Source: Chryseobacterium sp. ON_d1 (GTDB lineage: Bacteria; Bacteroidota; Bacteroidia; Flavobacteriales; Weeksellaceae). Taken from it: DNA of 64,000 nt. Shown piece by piece: positions 23,865-32,325 of this stretch. The position numbers were made by a program, and so were the translations under genes. The notes beneath the pieces are model-generated. The model was not told the DNA's origin. It searched no databases and was given only the letters and a program-made list of their open reading frames with translations. The number at the start of each line of letters is the position of its first letter. Position 1 is the stretch's first letter. Where the stretch lies: the NCBI RefSeq assembly GCF_006829085.1, contig NZ_BJTC01000016.1:62001-126000 (forward strand), given 5' to 3'.

Positions 23865-25001
23865 TTCGCGAGTTATAGAGATCATTATCTTATCTGCCAA
23901 AGTAATCAGTTCATTTTGGGTGCCTTGATCTGCTTCATTGGATAGCAAAACAATACCGGAATTCAAATCAGGATAAAAGACCATATAGCTGCTGAATCCC
24001 AGACTTCCACCTGTATGTGAGATGCTTCTCCTGCCATCTTCCGTTTTTTTAACCTTCCAGTTAAGTGCAATAGCTCCGTCTTCCATTTTACCAAAAGTAG
24101 GCTGATGGCTCAGAGATACAACAGGATCTTTTTCATTCAATTGGAAAGCCATATATTTCAGCATATCAGAAGTGGAGGATGCGATGCTGGCTGCTACTCT
24201 AAGGTCTTCCCAATCGATCACCGGCATTATTCGCCCTTTGCCATCGTAGCCTTTTGCCATTTTTAATGGAACTTCTCCGGATTTCAGCAGATAGGTATTT
24301 TTCATCTTTAATGGCTTTGCAAAATATTTTTTCAGAAGATTTTCATAATTGTCATTGTAAACACCCTCCATTATATATCCCAGTAACTGTGCTGCAGTAT
24401 TGCAATGCTTCGACATGCTTCCCGGCTGGCCTTTTAATTTCACCTGATGAAGATCCCGATAGAGATCCTGTCTGCTGTACATCGTGTGTACAGAATCTAA
24501 GATATAAGGTATAGCATCCGGATCAGCTTTGCCAAAGATATCTTTATCCGGCATCCAATTGGGTAGTCCGGATGTGAGATTTGCCAGATTGAGCAGCGTG
24601 ATCGGTTTTCCATCATATTCCAAATTAGGATAATCTTCCTTCAGATATTTTCTAATATCATCATTCAGATTTACTTTCCTTTCAAGAACAGCCTTTGCCA
24701 GTAGCGTAGCACCGAATGTCTTTGTGATGGAAGCAAGTTCGTATATGGTATGTTCTGTCGGAAGATCCTGCTTATCTTTTTCAGTTGAGCCATAATTATA
24801 AATAAACTTCTTCCCATTTTTTATGATACCTACTGAAATACCGACTCTCGAATTATTCTGCATAAACGCAGATATCGATCGATCTACCAGGGAATCGAAT
24901 GCTGTTTTTAATTTATTGTCGGTAGAAAATTTTATGGAACCTGTCTGCGCAAAATAGCATGATGCGCAGATTAAAGTGAACATTAATAGCGTTTTTTTCA
25001 T
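23850..25001 (-). CDS. Serine hydrolase, class C beta-lactamase-like, exported
   Basis: This 383-residue protein has a signal peptide (residues 1-18). The nucleophile motif S-I-T-K lies in L-A-S-I-T-K-T-F near residue 91, and the third motif is H-T-G-G near 329. The second motif, usually Y-x-N, reads H-C-N here (S-K-H-C-N-T-A-A), so the catalytic Tyr is missing. Relatives are penicillin-binding-like esterases or D-amino-acid peptidases. The last codons overlap the alkB remnant, so the natural C-terminus may have been replaced. Its start is 38 bp after the stop of the next serine hydrolase gene, suggesting an operon. Confidence 0.8.
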   Translation of the reverse strand: MKKTLLMFTLICASCYFAQTGSIKFSTDNKLKTAFDSLVDRSISAFMQNNSRVGISVGIIKNGKKFIYNYGSTEKDKQDLPTEHTIYELASITKTFGATLLAKAVLERKVNLNDDIRKYLKEDYPNLEYDGKPITLLNLANLTSGLPNWMPDKDIFGKADPDAIPYILDSVHTMYSRQDLYRDLHQVKLKGQPGSMSKHCNTAAQLLGYIMEGVYNDNYENLLKKYFAKPLKMKNTYLLKSGEVPLKMAKGYDGKGRIMPVIDWEDLRVAASIASSTSDMLKYMAFQLNEKDPVVSLSHQPTFGKMEDGAIALNWKVKKTEDGRRSISHTGGSLGFSSYMVFYPDLNSGIVLLSNEADQGTQNELITLADKIMISITRESTGR

Positions 25002-25039
25002 ATAGGCTTAAGTTTTAAAATGTGTTTACTTATACATTC

Positions 25040-26524
25040 TCATTTTTTATCTTTTAAATAGTTGGCAGCATTGTTATTGTCAGGATTCAGCTCTAATGAT
25101 TTCCTGTAATTGAGGATCGCTTCCTTTCGGTTTCCAAGTGTTTCCAGTATTTCCCCATAGCTGTCGTAGACATTGGAACTTTTGGGAAACAACTGGGTAT
25201 TCAATTTAAAAATTTCCATTGCTTCATTTTTTTTGCCCTGTTCTATAAGCTGATACCCCCATGAATTGACTTCATCCTCGGTCAGACTAAAGTTTTTATC
25301 GTCTTTACTGATTTTGTTGAAAATTTTATTGGCATCTTTAAAATCATTCTTTAACAGTTGCTGGCGCAGGAACTTCAAATTCTTACTTAATCCGAAGCCG
25401 TTTTTTACTTTCATATCCGGAAGATAGAAACCGGCAATTTCATCAATGAACCATTCGGGGTTTGAACCCTGAAGATTGGTTAACACGATTACCGATAAAT
25501 TGTCCTGAGGATAGACAAACAGTGCGGAGCGCATTCCGCCAACGGGTGCCAATGCAGGGTGCTCTTCTCTCACTACTGTCGGCCAGCCCAGGGCATAACC
25601 ATTGGTCAATTTATTGAATCCTCCGATATTTCCGTTATTCAGTCTGGCTGTAGCAAACATCTGATCCAGGCTTGACTGTTTTTTCAACATTCTTTTGCTT
25701 TGAAGTGCAATAAGCCATTTGGCCAGATCCTCGGATGTCGAAATAATCCCGGTTGCAGTTCTGAAAAACAGAGGAAAAGTGGCATAGGCATTATGAAGCT
25801 TACCGTCATTGATCCACTTTCCGCCATCATTGTAAATCGTGGAATACGCGTTTGAATTATTTGGAATGACATCGTTTGAATCGCCAAAACGGGTGGAGAC
25901 CATACCGCAGGGCCTGAATTGATTTTCTTCAATGAACTTTGTGAAATGCTGGCCGCTGAGTTTGGTTATGATCCTTCCTAAAATATAATATCCTGTCTGA
26001 TTGTAACTGAATTTGTCTCCGGGACTAAATTCCATTGGTAATTTTCTTACCATTTCCCAGTTGCGATCTTCATCACCATCCCCCAATACCTGTTCTTTTT
26101 CGTCTATATTATTAGGAAGACCGGAAGTATTGCTTAAAAGCTGATCGATCCTTATAGATTTCCATTCGTTAGGAATGTCTTCAATGTATATGGATATGGG
26201 ATCCTTTATATTTAATTTACCCTGTTCTTGCAACTGCAATATTGCCACCCCTACAAAAGCTTTGGTCATAGAATTAATCGAAAAGGTTGTTCCTGAAATT
26301 GTTGCTACCTGATGTTCCAGGCTCGCGAAACCGTAATTTTTAAGTTTATCAATTTTTCCATTACGTACAATTGCCAACTGAAGACCAGGGATGTTCGACT
26401 GTACTATTTTTTGTTTGATGAATAGATCAATACTGTCTGTGGTGTTTTGAGCAGTCAAGTGTTTTGAAAATAATACAGCAAACAGAAGTAACATAAGTTT
26501 GATGACCTGAAATAACTTTTTCAT
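25040..26524 (-). CDS. Serine hydrolase with C-terminal TPR domain, exported
   Basis: This 494-residue protein starts with a signal peptide (residues 1-25). The beta-lactamase-like domain shows S-M-T-K near residue 85, Y-N-Q-T-G-Y near 180 and V-G-G-M near 325. The last 100 residues carry TPR units (N-V-Y-D-S-Y-G-E-I-L, then A-I-L-N-Y-R-K-S-L-E-L-N-P). This layout is common in Bacteroidetes beta-lactamase-related hydrolases. It is upstream of, and probably co-transcribed with, the other serine hydrolase. A role in antibiotic resistance cannot be inferred. Confidence 0.85.
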   Translation of the reverse strand: MKKLFQVIKLMLLLFAVLFSKHLTAQNTTDSIDLFIKQKIVQSNIPGLQLAIVRNGKIDKLKNYGFASLEHQVATISGTTFSINSMTKAFVGVAILQLQEQGKLNIKDPISIYIEDIPNEWKSIRIDQLLSNTSGLPNNIDEKEQVLGDGDEDRNWEMVRKLPMEFSPGDKFSYNQTGYYILGRIITKLSGQHFTKFIEENQFRPCGMVSTRFGDSNDVIPNNSNAYSTIYNDGGKWINDGKLHNAYATFPLFFRTATGIISTSEDLAKWLIALQSKRMLKKQSSLDQMFATARLNNGNIGGFNKLTNGYALGWPTVVREEHPALAPVGGMRSALFVYPQDNLSVIVLTNLQGSNPEWFIDEIAGFYLPDMKVKNGFGLSKNLKFLRQQLLKNDFKDANKIFNKISKDDKNFSLTEDEVNSWGYQLIEQGKKNEAMEIFKLNTQLFPKSSNVYDSYGEILETLGNRKEAILNYRKSLELNPDNNNAANYLKDKK

Positions 26525-27157
26525 CTGAAATATTTAGTGGTTAATTATACTAATGACAATCGTAATAATCAAATTGTTACATAATAAACGCCATCCTTAC
26601 AGAAAATGGTATCTGTCTGAGTCAAAAGATCAGCAATATGGATCAAAAAAGTTCGACAATGAACATGAGATAGGCTTTACCGATAAGAAAATTTCATAAA
26701 AGTTATTAAGATTTCGATTAGAAAAGTATTTAAACGAAATCAGTGTGTTTCGTAATACGGATACATTAAACCTTAAACCTGTGTAAAATATACAAGGGTT
26801 ATTTTAAAACCTGCTCAAAAATGAGTATTTTGATTCAAACCTTTATTCAAATTTTTAAAATTTTCTTAGTGCTACAAAAATTACATACTTTTTTTTGACC
26901 TGCACTTATTTTACACACTCTTCACAGATATATGCGTAAAATAGATACAGGTTATGTTCCAACCTGCATTGAAAAGATACATATCGACAAGCGGATAAAA
27001 TGACAGCTTTGCTTTTGCTCAGTCAGAACTTTGAAAATAGGTTTACTAAAAAATAAACACTGATTTTCAATTAATTACGCTTTTGTTGTAATTTTATTTA
27101 CCGATTTTTAGAACTCTGAAAAATAATTTCAATTTAAACTGCAAGATGTGTCTTTGT
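26525..27157. other. Long non-coding gap before the mobilization region
   Basis: This stretch is AT-rich and has stop codons in all frames, with no reading frame of coding character. It separates the minus-strand hydrolases from the plus-strand mobilization operon. I see no repeat array in it; structured sequence begins at about 27158. Confidence 0.6.
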
Positions 27158-27240
27158 ATATACAACTTTTCAAGTTGTACATCCAAGACGATCTTGCCTT
27201 CTTGCAAAAGGGGAAAAGACTTCGGAACTCGTCTTTTGTT
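27158..27240. other. Cluster of inverted repeats, candidate oriT
   Basis: Three inverted repeats lie within 80 bp. TACAACTTTTCAAGTTGTA at 27161-27179 has 8-bp arms; TTGC/GCAA lies at 27194-27207; AAAAGAC/GTCTTTT lies at 27214-27237 around a 10-base loop. They lie just upstream of the operon that encodes the accessory protein and the relaxase. Origins of transfer often combine such hairpins with a nick site near the relaxase genes. No nick site can be named from sequence alone, and the last hairpin could instead be a terminator. Confidence 0.4.
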
Positions 27241-27398
27241 GTTCTTAAATCTGGTATAATATTCCAAATTGTTCTTTTTTAATCTTTACAAATTTCAGAT
27301 TAATCCGGACTGACTTTAAATAGTCCAAGTCCCTTCAAAGCTATTGTTTTGGGAGATTTGATGTTCCAACTTTGCAACAGAAATCTTAATCAAAAAAG

Positions 27399-28490
27399 AT
27401 GAAAACACTTGTCTACTTTTTCTTTAGTCTTATGTCGATATCGGTCTCAGGACAGGTCGGCATTAATACTCAGTTTCCGAAAGCAACACTTGAAGTGGTT
27501 GGAAAACCAGGTGAAATGAATCATTTTGACGGAATCATTCCGCCACGTGTTACCGGCGATGAATTGTCTGCAAAGACATATTCCACCGCACAAAAAGGAG
27601 CCATTGTATACGTCACCTCGCCTGCAAACAGCCCAACAGGACAGGCAGCTCAACTAACGAAATCGGGATTGTATTATTTTGACGGTCAGCAGTGGAATGC
27701 ATTGACTAAGGATGACTCTTTGGAAATGGTTGCACTCAGAGGCAATACTTCTACCGTTGAAATTATCGTAAAGGACTTTCTTAAGCTCGATTTTGACCAG
27801 AAAGAAAATTATATTCTGGGAAAATCAAGAAGTCCGATTACTGGCGAGTATAATACTGTTGTTGCAACAGATTCCAACATCACTTCCGGCAAAGGAAATT
27901 CGGTATTTGCTTATGCCATGTCGCAGGGAAAAGTGACAGGAAAACTGAATTATGCAGCAGGCGTATCGGCTTTGAATGGAATGGCTAATGGAACCATATC
28001 TGGTAACAGGAATATCGGAATAGGGGCCGGCGTCATGTCATACATCACGTCAGGTAATGATAATATATCAATTGGATATCTGGCAGGAACAGGAAACCGA
28101 ACAGGCTCCAATAATATATTCATTGGCGTGGGCGCCGGAAGTCCGGCTGTAGGTGACAGAAGTGTTAATAATAAATTAGCTATACATTCAACCCCCGTTA
28201 CAACAAGCTCAACCAGCTTTTGGGACAGTATTTCCAATAACTATACGGATTACAGATTTGCTTTGATATCGGGGGATTTTTCCGAAAGGTGGTTAAATAT
28301 TAATGGTAAATTAAGCGTTACACCTTCCCAGATGCCAAACGCAGACGGCGACGCATCATATACAAAAAAAGTTGTGGCAAAAGCTGATGGTTCATTTGGT
28401 TTCGCATCAGAAATAATTCCGGCACCTCCTTCGACAGGAACATATATTTTAAAAAGCATTGATGGAATTGCCAGTTGGAGTGTGCCATGA
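27399..28490 (+). CDS. Exported fibre-like protein with YadA-head-like repeats
   Basis: This 363-residue protein has a signal peptide (residues 1-18) and an N-terminal segment typical of Bacteroidetes surface proteins (V-G-I-N-T-Q-F-P-K-A-T-L-E-V). Near residues 200-245 a unit of the form G-N-x-N-I-x-I-G recurs three times at 17-residue spacing, as in trimeric adhesin heads and phage tail fibres. Its stop overlaps the start of the MobC-like gene (ATGA). It is thus the first gene of the mobilization operon, which suggests a role at the cell surface during mating. That role is inference. Confidence 0.7.
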   Translation: MKTLVYFFFSLMSISVSGQVGINTQFPKATLEVVGKPGEMNHFDGIIPPRVTGDELSAKTYSTAQKGAIVYVTSPANSPTGQAAQLTKSGLYYFDGQQWNALTKDDSLEMVALRGNTSTVEIIVKDFLKLDFDQKENYILGKSRSPITGEYNTVVATDSNITSGKGNSVFAYAMSQGKVTGKLNYAAGVSALNGMANGTISGNRNIGIGAGVMSYITSGNDNISIGYLAGTGNRTGSNNIFIGVGAGSPAVGDRSVNNKLAIHSTPVTTSSTSFWDSISNNYTDYRFALISGDFSERWLNINGKLSVTPSQMPNADGDASYTKKVVAKADGSFGFASEIIPAPPSTGTYILKSIDGIASWSVP

Positions 28491-28852
28491 ATAAAGATGA
28501 TAGTACAGAATCTGCTGTGGTTGTTTTCAGAATCAAAAAGGAAAGAAAGGAAAACTGGAAGGAATTGTGCAAAGAAAAAGATATTTCTCTGACCAGTCTG
28601 ATTATCGATTGTGTTGAACGCCGGATAATGGATGATGAAAGAAGAAAAGTTCTTGAGTTCATTGAAAAGCAGGATAATATCTTTGTAAAGATCGAAACCA
28701 ATGTTAATCAGTTAGCAAGAATGGTTAACGGACAGAAGTTCATCTCGGAAAGTCAATTAGAAGTATTTTCCGCACAGCTCACAGAAATAGCAAAACTGAA
28801 AATTAGGCAAAATATGATATTTGAAAACATCTGTCGACTGCTTTCAAAATGA
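28487..28852 (+). CDS. MobC-like relaxosome accessory protein
   Basis: This 121-residue protein starts at ATG 28487, overlapping the upstream stop. Its N-terminal third reads as a ribbon-helix-helix (V-V-F-R-I-K-K-E-R-K-E-N-W). The middle holds I-E-T-N-V-N-Q-L-A-R-M-V-N-G, the conserved N-x-N-Q-[LI]-A motif of MobC-type proteins. MobC proteins bind oriT and help the relaxase open the DNA. The relaxase gene starts 4 bp before its stop, so the two are translationally coupled. Confidence 0.85.
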   Translation: MNKDDSTESAVVVFRIKKERKENWKELCKEKDISLTSLIIDCVERRIMDDERRKVLEFIEKQDNIFVKIETNVNQLARMVNGQKFISESQLEVFSAQLTEIAKLKIRQNMIFENICRLLSK

Positions 28853-30303
28853 TCGTCAAGTTAATGAAACCTGCGGGATCAAACTTTCCCGGAGTTGAGT
28901 ACAACGATAAGAAGATCGAAAAGGGAAAGGGAGAGCTGATGCTGATGAAGAATTTTCCGTCATTCATTAATGAAAATAGCAATAAGCAGCAAGTAAGGGA
29001 TTATCTGAAAGCGATATCCAAAAGCAATAAGGTACAAAAGCCACAATTCCACGCAGTGATCTCTACCAAATTCCAGGAGCACAGCAAGGAAGAACTTACA
29101 ATGATCAGCGCAGACTTTATGGGGCAAATGGGATACGGACAACAGCCCTACATTGTAATTTTTCACAAGGATACTGAGAATAATCATATCCATATAGTTT
29201 CCACAAGGGTCAATAAACAAACCGGAAAAAAGATCGATGACAGCTACGAAAAGCTAAAAGCCCAAAAAGCTATGGCTCAGGTGATGGAAAAACGTTACGG
29301 AATAAATGAAGAGGAAAAATTAAATCAACTTTTAAATTACAAAATTGGCTCTTTTCAGCAGCTGAAAACTTTGCTCAACAGAAATGGTTACCAATTGATC
29401 GAAAACACAAATGATGGAAAATCCATTACCATTTCAAAGAACGGCATTGTACAGCGAAGAATCTCAGCAGATCAGATTGTTTTCAGCAATAAGGAAAGCG
29501 AGAAACGGATCAGGCAGATCAGAGCCATTTTTTCAAAATACAGGCAGCTTTATGCCAACAAAGTTTTCAGAGTGGATGATTACAGAAAACAGGAGGCGAT
29601 GCTCCCTGAAGACAAGCATAAAGACCATTGGAAACCAGAGATTGAATTTGAAAGCGAACTTCAGAAAAAATTGAGAGATTCTTTCGGTATCGATATCGTG
29701 TTTCATCATAAGGATGATCAAATGCCTTTCGGCTACACGTTGATCGATCACAAGACCGCAACAGTTCATAAAGGCAGTGAGATAATGAAGATGGGAGAAT
29801 TGTTTGAATTCACATCAACCATGATGGATAAAAGGTTTTTTGAGCAGTTGAAAGACTATGGCATTCCCAATGCGGAAACCAGGATGGTGATGCTACAATA
29901 TCTTAAAGAACGATATCCGGAAAATGAGCTGAAGGATTTTATGTTGTTTGAGAATAAAAAGATGAAGAACAGGGAAGAATTCAATGCCATCAGAAATGAT
30001 GTAAAGGAATATCTCAAAAGTCAGGGTGGAGATAATGTAAGCCTTGTAAAATCCGAGGAAGGAAAATATTACGCGATCCATTCCAGGCTTCACTTCGTTG
30101 GAGAGCTGCAACCATTGATCGGAGAAAAGCAATATCAGCAGTTTCTAAATCCGGAAATTAAAAATGAAAAGCTATTGGAAAACAATACCAAAAACGATTT
30201 GAAGCAAGCGGTTAACGAAATGCTGTTTAAATGGATGAGGTCTTCCGGTACAGCAAAAGACCCATCTGAGAACGAATTGAAAAAGCGGCGAAAAAAAAGA
30301 TAA
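28849..30303 (+). CDS. Relaxase, MobB/MOBP-type
   Basis: This 484-residue protein has an N-terminal relaxase domain. The three-histidine metal site is visible as H106 with H113-x-H115 (N-N-H-I-H-I-V-S-T-R-V), and Tyr18 is a candidate nucleophile. The C-terminal 300 residues are basic and of unknown fold. Relaxases nick oriT, stay bound to the 5' end and pilot the strand into the recipient. The gene lies between the MobC-like and ParA/TraA-like genes on the plus strand. Confidence 0.9.
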   Translation: MIVKLMKPAGSNFPGVEYNDKKIEKGKGELMLMKNFPSFINENSNKQQVRDYLKAISKSNKVQKPQFHAVISTKFQEHSKEELTMISADFMGQMGYGQQPYIVIFHKDTENNHIHIVSTRVNKQTGKKIDDSYEKLKAQKAMAQVMEKRYGINEEEKLNQLLNYKIGSFQQLKTLLNRNGYQLIENTNDGKSITISKNGIVQRRISADQIVFSNKESEKRIRQIRAIFSKYRQLYANKVFRVDDYRKQEAMLPEDKHKDHWKPEIEFESELQKKLRDSFGIDIVFHHKDDQMPFGYTLIDHKTATVHKGSEIMKMGELFEFTSTMMDKRFFEQLKDYGIPNAETRMVMLQYLKERYPENELKDFMLFENKKMKNREEFNAIRNDVKEYLKSQGGDNVSLVKSEEGKYYAIHSRLHFVGELQPLIGEKQYQQFLNPEIKNEKLLENNTKNDLKQAVNEMLFKWMRSSGTAKDPSENELKKRRKKR

Positions 30304-30317
30304 AACCGGTAACAAAA

Positions 30318-30968
30318 ATGATTATCACCTTTGGAACACAAAAGGGAGGAACGGGCAAAACCACACTTGCCATTGCTTTTGCCAATTATATTTCGGGAAT
30401 ATCTGAAAGGAAAGTCAACGTGTTCGATTTTGATTTTCAGAAATCCTTTTATCACAAATGGATCGAAGATGAAGAATCAGAACTGCCTAAACTATATGAG
30501 GTCAGGATTATTGATGAGGACAATGAACAGCCTTTCTCCGATTTTGAGCATCTGATCGAAATGAAAGAAAGTGAAGAGGTCAATGTTTTTGACCTAGCCG
30601 GAACGCTGGATGCCAGATATAGTGACCTGCTGATCTACAGTGATTTTATCGTGATCCCATTTGAGTATTCCAATGTCTCCGCCAAATCCACGCTGGTTTT
30701 TATCAATTTTTTAGGATTACTGGAAAGCCAGGCAGAACGAATATTCATTAGATCTAAATACGATAAGGGGTATAAATATCAAAACCAGGAAGGAATGGAT
30801 GCTGAGATCAGTAAATACGGAATTCTGCTGAAAAGTCCTGTATTCAAAAGAAACTGTCTTCAGACCATTGATACAAGGAAACTGACCTACGAGCAGAAAT
30901 ACGCGGTCAAAAATCCTTTCAATGAACTGATCGGTCACATTAATCAAATGCTTGAAATTAATATATAA
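30318..30968 (+). CDS. traA: ParA-like ATPase, TraA
   Basis: This 216-residue protein begins with a deviant Walker A motif, K-G-G-T-G-K-T-T at residues 9-16, and has F-D-F-D-F-Q at 40-45, as in ParA/MinD ATPases. A second acidic motif, F-D-L-A-G-T, lies near 95. Its place directly after the relaxase and ahead of the transfer genes matches TraA of Bacteroidetes conjugative elements, thought to position the transfer machinery or the element. Confidence 0.85.
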   Translation: MIITFGTQKGGTGKTTLAIAFANYISGISERKVNVFDFDFQKSFYHKWIEDEESELPKLYEVRIIDEDNEQPFSDFEHLIEMKESEEVNVFDLAGTLDARYSDLLIYSDFIVIPFEYSNVSAKSTLVFINFLGLLESQAERIFIRSKYDKGYKYQNQEGMDAEISKYGILLKSPVFKRNCLQTIDTRKLTYEQKYAVKNPFNELIGHINQMLEINI

Positions 30969-30988
30969 CGATTTTAAAAACACTTACA

Positions 30989-31576
30989 ATGATCAAAATA
31001 TTTCTAACCATTCTGGCTGTTTATCTGCTGTACTATGCAGGAAATATTGTCTATGACCTTTTTCTGAAAAAGGATGCTGCATTAAAAGAAAATGAAGCGG
31101 AAGAATATGCCCTGACTAAATTTACAGGGCAGAACAAAACCGAAATAAAATCAGTCAGCATCGATGATGTTGAACATCTTAATACACCGCGTTCATTCAG
31201 CGCAAAAGAGCTGTTTCCTTCAATGGAAGACGAGCCGATTGAACCGCGTGATCTCGACTACTGGCGCATAAAATTCGAATCGGAGCAGGATATTGATGCA
31301 TTTCAGACTACACCCGAAAATACTAGGGATTCAACAGAGCCACAAGAAATTCCGGAATACCGTTCGGTTGAACAAGAAAATATTCAAATCGATGAAATAA
31401 AAGAGTTGTTAGCAGCTCCTTCTGAAGAAGAAGATAATATTCATTCTGACTATAAAAGAGAGGATATTAATTTAAAGCTGAAACAGCAATTCAACCAATT
31501 CCTAAGCCTTGCAGAAACCCAGGTGCAGGTCCTTTCAGACCGTGACGGATTCAAGGTCTATCATTCAGTGATCTAG
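30989..31576 (+). CDS. ICE membrane protein of unknown function (TraB-TraD position)
   Basis: This 195-residue protein has one N-terminal membrane helix (I-F-L-T-I-L-A-V-Y-L-L-Y-Y-A) and a long acidic cytoplasmic or periplasmic tail rich in Glu and Ser. It sits between TraA and TraE, where CTnDOT-type elements have TraB-TraD, but I see no clear match to those families. Confidence 0.65.
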   Translation: MIKIFLTILAVYLLYYAGNIVYDLFLKKDAALKENEAEEYALTKFTGQNKTEIKSVSIDDVEHLNTPRSFSAKELFPSMEDEPIEPRDLDYWRIKFESEQDIDAFQTTPENTRDSTEPQEIPEYRSVEQENIQIDEIKELLAAPSEEEDNIHSDYKREDINLKLKQQFNQFLSLAETQVQVLSDRDGFKVYHSVI

Positions 31577-31604
31577 AAGAAAACCGAAATATAAAAATCT
31601 TCAA

Positions 31605-31676
31605 ATGATCCGCTTCATTAGCCGGATAGCATACGTCCTATGCCTTTTTCTGAACAAAAACACAATTCAAATATAA
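31605..31676 (+). CDS. Possible 23-aa hydrophobic peptide
   Basis: ATG 31605 opens a 23-codon frame (M-I-R-F-I-S-R-I-A-Y-V-L-C-L-F-L-N-K) in the 113-bp gap between two transfer genes. It could be a leader peptide or chance. No ribosome site decides the question. Confidence 0.2.
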   Translation: MIRFISRIAYVLCLFLNKNTIQI

Positions 31677-31689
31677 AATCTCACGTATT

Positions 31690-32010
31690 ATGAAACACAA
31701 ATGCAAACGTTACCTAACGACGAAAAAATTATTTACAGTAACACTTCTTCTTATGGCGGTCACGCCTATGATGGCACAGGGTGGCGCTACGGCTATCTCC
31801 AATGCAGCCAATGACATTAAAGACTATTGGGATCCGATTAAGCTGATCTTAAAAGCTGTCGGAGGACTAGTTGGATTCATCGGCGGACTTCGAGTATATA
31901 ACAAATGGACCAACGGTGATCAGGATGTCAACAAGGAAATCCTGGGGTATGGCGGAGCGATGATCTTCTTAATCGTTGTTCCCGAGTTCGTAACCTCATT
32001 CTTTGCCTAA
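31690..32010 (+). CDS. traE: TraE (DUF4134), VirB2-like pilin candidate
   Basis: This 106-residue protein has a signal-like first hydrophobic segment (about 13-32) and two further membrane helices (about 53-70 and 86-105) with the loop W-D-P-I-K-L-I-L-K. Length and layout match TraE of Bacteroidetes conjugative transposons, a VirB2-like small membrane protein. It is followed 3 bp later by TraF. Confidence 0.85.
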   Translation: MKHKCKRYLTTKKLFTVTLLLMAVTPMMAQGGATAISNAANDIKDYWDPIKLILKAVGGLVGFIGGLRVYNKWTNGDQDVNKEILGYGGAMIFLIVVPEFVTSFFA

Positions 32011-32013
32011 GTT

Positions 32014-32325
32014 ATGGGTTTCTATTTATACAAAGGATTGAAAAAGCCTCTTGTATTCTTCGGTCTCAAAGGAAAGTATATCATCTATGCAGTAGGCGTG
32101 ATCGGCGCAGGTGTTGTGGCCGCATTGATATTATCCAAATTCGGATTGCTCGGTTCGTTGGTGGGATTGGCAGCTACGGCAGGAGGCGTTTACCTGATCT
32201 TCAGAAGACAGGACAAATATGGACTCTACGACAAGACCAAAAACTTCAATCAGATCTTCATTTTTCCAAAAAGGTTTAACAACAAAATTTTAAAAAATGG
32301 CAACAGCAAAAAAACATCCATTTGA
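32014..32325 (+). CDS. traF: TraF (DUF4133), VirB3-like
   Basis: This 103-residue protein has a short N-terminal tail, then two membrane helices (about 26-45 and 49-66) and a basic C-terminus, the layout of VirB3-type proteins. It overlaps the TraG start by 29 bp. VirB3 proteins work with the VirB4 ATPase, which here is TraG. Confidence 0.85.
   Translation: MGFYLYKGLKKPLVFFGLKGKYIIYAVGVIGAGVVAALILSKFGLLGSLVGLAATAGGVYLIFRRQDKYGLYDKTKNFNQIFIFPKRFNNKILKNGNSKKTSI

Noticed and set aside
27214..27237. Simple terminator for the hydrolase operon
   Set aside because: The hydrolase genes run away from this point on the minus strand, so it would not terminate them; it is kept as part of the candidate oriT cluster.
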